NCBI GenBank assembly: GCA_027317105.1
Contig: DAHVFH010000105.1
Coordinates: 1-18,677 of the forward strand
Reading direction: 5' to 3'
Length of the DNA: 18,677 nt
Source of the DNA: Cytophagales bacterium
GTDB lineage: Bacteria > Bacteroidota > Bacteroidia > Cytophagales > Cyclobacteriaceae
Part shown: positions 14,340-18,677 of the stretch, piece by piece
How the letters are laid out: each line of letters begins with the position of its first letter
Position numbering within the stretch: the first letter of the stretch is position 1
The notes under the pieces: model-generated
What the model was told of the DNA's origin: nothing
What the model saw: the letters and a program-made list of their open reading frames with translations, nothing else
The model's database searches: none
Position numbers and translations under genes: made by a program

Positions 14340-14371
14340 TTTTGAAACGGCTTATTTAATAATGCAGAATG

Positions 14372-14512
14372 TTAATTTAGTTTAGCGTGCCAGGCCATTG
14401 TAAAAAGGTATTTCAATAAGAACATAAATGACAGGATGATTAGGATTGATAGGATGGCCTCTCGGTTGCTTCGCCAAAAGGGATTCACTTTTTTTGATTC
14501 TGATTCACCCAT
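14372..14512 (-). CDS. Small single-pass membrane protein downstream of glnA
   Basis: A 46-residue protein not recognised as a named family. ATG 14512 gives MGESESKKVNPFWRSNREAI followed by a hydrophobic segment (about residues 19-39) and a short WHAKLN tail. The charged N-terminus and single membrane helix are reasonable for a genuine small protein. An upstream in-frame ATG would overlap the 3' end of glnA and is less likely. It follows glnA by 22 bp in the same direction, so it is probably co-transcribed. No homologue can be claimed without a search. Confidence 0.55.
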   Translation of the reverse strand: MGESESKKVNPFWRSNREAILSILIILSFMFLLKYLFTMAWHAKLN

Positions 14513-14534
14513 AACTAGTGTAGTTAGGTTAAAA

Positions 14535-15581
14535 TTACTTTTGTGTTCCGTTAACATGCACTTCGGCATATTCATCAACGGTTTTTACGGTTTGGATAAT
14601 GCGTCCTGCAACTTTATAGGGATCTGCTGCAGAGTTTGGTCTGCGGTCTTCGAGCCAACCTTTCCATCCATTTTCAACGGTGGCGATAGGAATACGTATC
14701 GAAGCACCGCGGTCCGAAATACCGAATGAGAATTTGTCGATCGATTGGGTTTCGTGCTTGCCTGTAAGGCGCAGATTGTTGTCTGCTCCGTAAACGGCCA
14801 TGTGTTCTTTTACCAGCGGTGCAAAGGCCTGGCATACTTTTGAATACACATCTTTCGATCCACATTCGCGCAGTAAGGAGTTGGAGAAATTGGCATGCAT
14901 GCCCGAACCATTCCAATCCGTTGCTCCGAGTGGTTTACAATGCCAGTTGATGGCCACCCTGTATTTTTCGGCCGTACGCTCAAGAAGATAGCGGGCCACC
15001 CAAACCTGGTCGCCTGCTTCTTTGGCCCCTTTAGCAAATACTTGAAACTCCCATTGGCCGGTGGCTACTTCAGCGTTGATCCCTTCTACATTTATTCCTG
15101 CTTCCAGGCACAAGTCAAGATGCTCTTCTACAATATGTCTTCCAAAAGCATTCTTTGCGCCTACACTGCAATAGTAAGGTCCTTGTGGATCTGGATAACC
15201 GTTTTCCGGAAAGCCAATTGGCTTATTAGTTTCAGGGTTCCATAAGAAATATTCCTGCTCGAAGCCAAACCAGAAATCACGATCGTTATCTTCAATGAGC
15301 GCCCGACCATTGGAAGGGTGTGGTGTGCCATCGGGACTAAGCACTTCGCACATCACCAGAAAGGCTTTTTTTCTTCCTGGATCAGGGAACAAGGCAACGG
15401 GTTTCAGCAAACAATCTGACGAACCTCCTGGTGCTTGTTCGGTGGAACTTCCGTCAAAGCTCCATTCCGGGCAACCTTCCAGGGTGCCATCAAAATCACG
15501 GACGATTTTTGTTTTACTTCTTAGGGACTGAGTTGGCTGATATCCATCAAGCCAAATGTACTCAATTTTGGTTTTGCTCAT
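14535..15581 (-). CDS. glnA: Glutamine synthetase, GSII (eukaryote-type)
   Basis: Makes glutamine from glutamate, ammonia and ATP in the cytoplasm. At 348 residues it is of the short GSII class, not the roughly 470-residue GSI. Seen are the beta-grasp segment EWSFDGSSTEQAPGGSSDC (39-57), metal-binding FGFEQEYF (105-112), GINAEVATGQWEFQV (167-181), HCKPLGATDWNGSGMHANFS (214-233) with the ATP/metal His, GKHETQSIDKFSFG (274-287), RGASIRIP (291-298) and EDRRPNSAADPY (311-322). GSII lacks the adenylylated Tyr loop of GSI, so that form of control is not expected. It lies 30 bp after the DUF4468 gene, in the nitrogen block with amt. Confidence 0.97.
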   Translation of the reverse strand: MSKTKIEYIWLDGYQPTQSLRSKTKIVRDFDGTLEGCPEWSFDGSSTEQAPGGSSDCLLKPVALFPDPGRKKAFLVMCEVLSPDGTPHPSNGRALIEDNDRDFWFGFEQEYFLWNPETNKPIGFPENGYPDPQGPYYCSVGAKNAFGRHIVEEHLDLCLEAGINVEGINAEVATGQWEFQVFAKGAKEAGDQVWVARYLLERTAEKYRVAINWHCKPLGATDWNGSGMHANFSNSLLRECGSKDVYSKVCQAFAPLVKEHMAVYGADNNLRLTGKHETQSIDKFSFGISDRGASIRIPIATVENGWKGWLEDRRPNSAADPYKVAGRIIQTVKTVDEYAEVHVNGTQK

Positions 15582-15611
15582 AGGAGTTGATTTTTAGGTT
15601 TGGTTAGTTGG

Positions 15612-16208
15612 TTACCATTCTATTTTTTTAGCGACTACTTTCTCACTGGCCAGCTCCGGCTTTTCAATCATTTTGATCTCTAATTCTTTTGTGTGCTCTT
15701 TCATTTTATTGAATGTTGTCAACCGATGACTTTCCCATAATTTCTGCCAACCAAGTGCATTCGGTTCAGCTAAGGGTTTTACCTCCTTCGTCTCTACCAT
15801 GTTGTAATACCGATTTTGTTTATAGTAATGAAACACAAAATCGCTAAACTCATATCGATACTTATTATCCTTCACTTCTATTGAAACCCGATAATTCACA
15901 GTCCCTGATATTTTTTTTAAGATTCCGGTTTGTGAGTAAACAAAATAGGAGCTTTTGGCAACGATCCTTCCTTCTATGGAATCCATCAAATCCAGCTTCA
16001 TATTTTCATTTCCGTGCGCCAGCGTTGTTATCCATTTTTTTGCATTTTGAAATAAGAATTCCTTCTTCGCAGAATCGGCAATGACCACATTGGAGAATAC
16101 GAAACTCGGATTTGTCTGTAGTGTAACAGAAGGTTGAGCGTTCACCTTGTGGAGGAGGGTTAACGATAACGGGAATAGTAAACTGAGTTTTAGCATTGAA
16201 ACAGACAT
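15612..16208 (-). CDS. DUF4468 domain exported protein
   Basis: A 198-residue protein that I recognise as DUF4468, an envelope family of Bacteroidota with a TBP-like fold and unknown function. Residues 1-24 (SVSMLKLSLLFPLSLTLLHK, then VNAQ) are a signal peptide ending NA-Q. The domain spans about residues 40-135 (SAKKEFLFQNAKKWITTLAH, then GRIVAKSSYFVYS, and VNYRVSIEVKDNKYRYEFSD). A charged helical C-terminus (155-198) follows. It lies 12 bp after the beta-barrel gene and 30 bp before glnA, so it is probably part of the same transcript. The start could also be the second Met (16196). Confidence 0.82.
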   Translation of the reverse strand: MSVSMLKLSLLFPLSLTLLHKVNAQPSVTLQTNPSFVFSNVVIADSAKKEFLFQNAKKWITTLAHGNENMKLDLMDSIEGRIVAKSSYFVYSQTGILKKISGTVNYRVSIEVKDNKYRYEFSDFVFHYYKQNRYYNMVETKEVKPLAEPNALGWQKLWESHRLTTFNKMKEHTKELEIKMIEKPELASEKVVAKKIEW

Positions 16209-16220
16209 CGGTTTTTTGTT

Positions 16221-17492
16221 TTAATATTTGTAAATGAAAGCAGCACCAAAGGTTTGTTGCCCATTTGTGCCGGTTCCGTTTTTATTCTCGTAATACGCGA
16301 CACCATTTACACTGGCGGCCTGATCCATTCTGAATTCCGGCTTAACGATCAAATGTCCATCGGCTAGGGTGATGGGCATCGTTACCGTCAACGCGGTGTT
16401 GGTCGTGCCGATGTAGCGCACATAATGGTCGTCATTAAAATATTCATAGCGAACGCCCAGGCCAACGATGTCGCTAAAGGCATAGTTAGAGTAAAGGGCA
16501 ACCCCTCCCCATGCAGGCTTAGATGTACCGTATGCCGCTTTGATGGCCACCGCATCATTATCAGTAGCCGCTTTGAAGTTGTAGAAACCATAAGCCGCAT
16601 TCAAGCCAAGGTAAAACTTCGAAGTAATCTGGTATCCGGTTGTTAGGTCGAATAATTGGCGCGTGTAATTATTAAGGTATCCTGCTCCTTGTTGAACTAA
16701 CGTGGAGATGTAGGTATCGTTACCATATCCTCCGATGTAATTTATATAGACATTAAATCCTTTTGCAGGATTAAGAAACAATTGCCCGATAGCGGTTTTT
16801 TGTGTGTTGTTCGCCACAAGGTTATCCCAGTTATTTACCAAGCCAGCCATGAGGATGACCTTATCAGAAAAGATGTAATTGGCCTTCATGCCAATGTGAT
16901 AGAAAGGGCCGTTATTGAAAAGGTTGGAGAGTGAATAATTATAGTTGATGGGGGCATCAATCACTTCGTAGCCTATGTGTGTTCCGAACTGTCCAAGGGT
17001 AAAGCTTAATTTACTGGTTGCCCGGTAGGTAAAATAAGCTTGTTTAATTGCCGCTGATGTTCCATATAACTGGGATACGTATCCGCTGTTAGGACCGCTC
17101 GGATAATACAAACTGGTATTGTAACTCGGATTAGTGGCTGCTGGTGTGTTTCCAAAGTTTCCTAATTCGGCATTTGGCCCAAACGTAAGATCGATAACCA
17201 AATCAGATTTCTTGTCAGAATAGGTAAACTTTGTTTGAACCAACCCTAGTGCGAATTGATTGTCCAAACGATCAAACGCGCGACCAACAGGATATCCACC
17301 GTGGATGGCCGGGTTTCCCATGAGCGTTTGCGATTTCGGGTTGTTGAAAGCATGCAGTATGTATGAATCGATATATCCAGACATGGTTATCTTTGGCTTT
17401 TCCTCTTTCACTGCGGTGGAGTCTTGCGCGAAAACGCCTGTTGCCGCTATATTAGAGAAGTAAAAAAGGGTGAGTTGTAAATATTTTCTCAT
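16221..17492 (-). CDS. Outer-membrane beta-barrel protein, porin of the BBP2/OmpL-like type
   Basis: A 423-residue outer-membrane protein. The signal peptide is MRKYLQLTLFYFSNIAATGV followed by FA, cleaved before QDS. After a short charged linker (QDSTAVKEEKPKITMSGYID) comes a run of amphipathic beta strands rich in Tyr, Phe, Gly and Asn, ending with FGAAFIYKY, an aromatic C-terminus typical of barrels inserted by BamA. The MSGYIDSYI start and the GQFGTHIGYEVIDAPINYNY segment are like the putative porin BBP2 family. Barrels of this type often sit beside amt in Bacteroidota, which suggests a role in letting nitrogen compounds cross the outer membrane; this is inference. It is separated from amt by a terminator, so it must have its own promoter, which I could not identify. 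Confidence 0.85.
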   Translation of the reverse strand: MRKYLQLTLFYFSNIAATGVFAQDSTAVKEEKPKITMSGYIDSYILHAFNNPKSQTLMGNPAIHGGYPVGRAFDRLDNQFALGLVQTKFTYSDKKSDLVIDLTFGPNAELGNFGNTPAATNPSYNTSLYYPSGPNSGYVSQLYGTSAAIKQAYFTYRATSKLSFTLGQFGTHIGYEVIDAPINYNYSLSNLFNNGPFYHIGMKANYIFSDKVILMAGLVNNWDNLVANNTQKTAIGQLFLNPAKGFNVYINYIGGYGNDTYISTLVQQGAGYLNNYTRQLFDLTTGYQITSKFYLGLNAAYGFYNFKAATDNDAVAIKAAYGTSKPAWGGVALYSNYAFSDIVGLGVRYEYFNDDHYVRYIGTTNTALTVTMPITLADGHLIVKPEFRMDQAASVNGVAYYENKNGTGTNGQQTFGAAFIYKY

Positions 17493-17556
17493 GGGTTGTT
17501 TTTTTAAATTTTAGTCAATTCTTTAGCCGCTTAAATTATTTTTTGGATAAATCAGT

Positions 17557-17584
17557 AAAAAAGGAAGGGCAAAAATGCCCTTCC
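17557..17584 (-). terminator. Rho-independent terminator of amt
   Basis: Perfect 8-bp arms GGAAGGGC (17563-17570) and GCCCTTCC (17577-17584) surround a 6-nt loop. On the minus strand they are followed by TTTTTT (17562-17557), 10 bp past the amt stop. Confidence 0.9.
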
Positions 17585-17594
17585 AGAAATAATA

Positions 17595-18677
17595 CTAAGC
17601 AGCCTTTATTACGTCAGCAGGATGAAGGTTTTCACCATGTTGGCTGAAATCACTTCCAATCATTTTCTCTTCAGAGGTTACTCGCAACGTGGAAACTAAA
17701 TCTGTGATCTTGAGAATGATGAATGATCCAATAGTGACATAGGCAATCACAATGACCAGACCGATCATGTGCACTTTGAAAAGAGCCGTTTCACCAAAGA
17801 ATAATCCATTGCCTGTGGTGTTGGCACTGTTGATGGCTGTATTTGCAAAAATGGCGGTCATGATCATTCCAACAAGTCCACCTACACCGTGGCAAGGGAA
17901 TACATCAAGCGTATCTTCCAATGAAGTTTTGGATTTCCAGTGAACCACAACGTTGCTAATCAGTGCGGCAACAGTTCCGATGAACAAACTGGAAGGGATC
18001 GTGACGAAGCCGGCAGCTGGTGTGATAGCGACTAATCCTACCACGGCTCCGATACAAAAACCAAGGGCAGAGGGTTTCTTACCCCGAACAACATCAAACA
18101 GTACCCAGCATAGACCAGCAGCGGCAGATGCCGTATTGGTGGTTGCGAAGGCTGATGCAGCCAAGGTTCCAGCGCTTAATGCGCTGCCTGCATTGAAACC
18201 AAACCAACCGAACCACAGAAGGCCTGTTCCTAATAACACAAACGGAATGTTCGCGGGCGCAATGGCTTGTTTTACCACCGATTTATCGCGTAGGTAGATG
18301 GAGGCAATCAACGCTGCAAAGCCAGCAGACATGTGAACCACCGTGCCACCGGCAAAATCAAGAACGCCCAATTTGAACAAGAAGCCATCTGGATGCCATG
18401 TCCAATGCGCCAAGGGTGCGTAGATAAAGAGCGAAAATAGAACCAGGAAAATGATGTACGATTTGAATTTCACCCGTTCTGCAAATGTGCCAGTAATAAG
18501 GGCAGGGGTGATAATGGCAAACTTCAATTGAAAGAAAGCGAAAACCACCAGCGGTATGGTTGGCGCGAGCGACCAGGGCTTGCCGTCCAGCACATGCTGA
18601 AACATAAAAAATGTTCCAGGGTTTCCGATAAAACCACCGATCGAATCACCAAACGCAAGGCTGAACCCGACTACGAT
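17595..18677 (-). CDS. amt: Ammonium transporter Amt (5' end outside window)
   Basis: A polytopic inner-membrane channel for ammonium uptake. The reading frame stays open to the right edge (361 codons visible), and the residues before the first internal Met (GFSLAFGDSIGGFIGNPGTF) match Amt proteins, so the true start is beyond the window. Family features seen are FQLKFAIITPALITGTFAER, the first pore His in FAGGTVVHMSAG, WFGWFGFNAGSA, and the second pore His in DVFPCHGVGGLVGM. The C-terminal cytosolic tail (LRVTSEEKMIGSDFSQHGEN, then LHPADVIKAA) carries the E-x-x-G-x-D-x-S/x-H pattern where PII proteins act on other Amts. No glnK gene lies between amt and the barrel gene; it may be upstream of amt, outside the window. 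Confidence 0.95.
   Translation of the reverse strand: MVVGFSLAFGDSIGGFIGNPGTFFMFQHVLDGKPWSLAPTIPLVVFAFFQLKFAIITPALITGTFAERVKFKSYIIFLVLFSLFIYAPLAHWTWHPDGFLFKLGVLDFAGGTVVHMSAGFAALIASIYLRDKSVVKQAIAPANIPFVLLGTGLLWFGWFGFNAGSALSAGTLAASAFATTNTASAAAGLCWVLFDVVRGKKPSALGFCIGAVVGLVAITPAAGFVTIPSSLFIGTVAALISNVVVHWKSKTSLEDTLDVFPCHGVGGLVGMIMTAIFANTAINSANTTGNGLFFGETALFKVHMIGLVIVIAYVTIGSFIILKITDLVSTLRVTSEEKMIGSDFSQHGENLHPADVIKAA

Noticed and set aside
1..18677. A CRISPR array, phage, integrative element or novel multi-gene defence system
   Set aside because: No regularly spaced repeats, integrase, transposase, nuclease-helicase pairing or unexplained gene cluster is visible. The helicase is an ordinary UvrD/PcrA, and the accessory genes are known toxin-antitoxin families.

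Overview
The window looks like chromosomal DNA of a member of the Bacteroidota, most likely in or near the Cytophagales. The reasons are families largely confined to that phylum (DUF4290 next to murA, DUF3109, DUF4468), a eukaryote-type GSII glutamine synthetase beside amt and an outer-membrane barrel, a MurA with Asp in place of the catalytic-loop Cys, promoter elements of the Bacteroidota type (TTTG about 20 nt upstream of TAnnTTTG), and few Shine-Dalgarno sequences. It is gene-dense: the longest gene-free stretch is 241 bp (6327-6567), and I see no convincing gene, RNA or repeat in it. No tRNA, rRNA, insertion sequence or CRISPR array was seen.

Layout. 1-4484 is one minus-strand train: an antitoxin and RelE/ParE-type toxin, a UvrD/PcrA helicase, DUF4290 and murA (cut by the left edge). 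A divergent Cys-rich DUF3109 gene lies at 4557-5129. A hairpin terminator separates it from the ribosomal operon rpsF-rpsR-rplI (minus, 6326 to 5216), which has a well-formed promoter. A DUF433/DUF5615 toxin-antitoxin pair follows (7146 to 6568); its toxin gene appears frameshifted. Next comes the minus-strand group purB, TerB-like, GlcG/HbpS-like (9499 to 7337). A plus-strand PaaE-type flavin/2Fe-2S reductase (9661-10779) converges on a higBA module (11359 to 10776), whose toxin looks internally deleted. A small membrane protein and two serine hydrolases of the class-C beta-lactamase fold form a further minus-strand group (14280 to 11399). The right end is a nitrogen-assimilation block: amt (cut by the right edge), a terminator, an outer-membrane beta-barrel, a DUF4468 envelope protein, GSII glutamine synthetase and a 46-residue membrane protein.

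How the parts fit. Most of the window is housekeeping: peptidoglycan precursor synthesis, DNA repair, ribosome assembly, purine synthesis, and ammonium uptake and assimilation. The accessory layer is three type II toxin-antitoxin modules set between these genes. In two of them the antitoxin reads intact while the toxin carries a lesion. I did not find a convincing new multi-gene system. The points most worth a second look are the two damaged toxins beside intact antitoxins, the near-leaderless promoter octamers at two of these modules, and the outer-membrane barrel/DUF4468/small-protein additions to the amt-glnA block.
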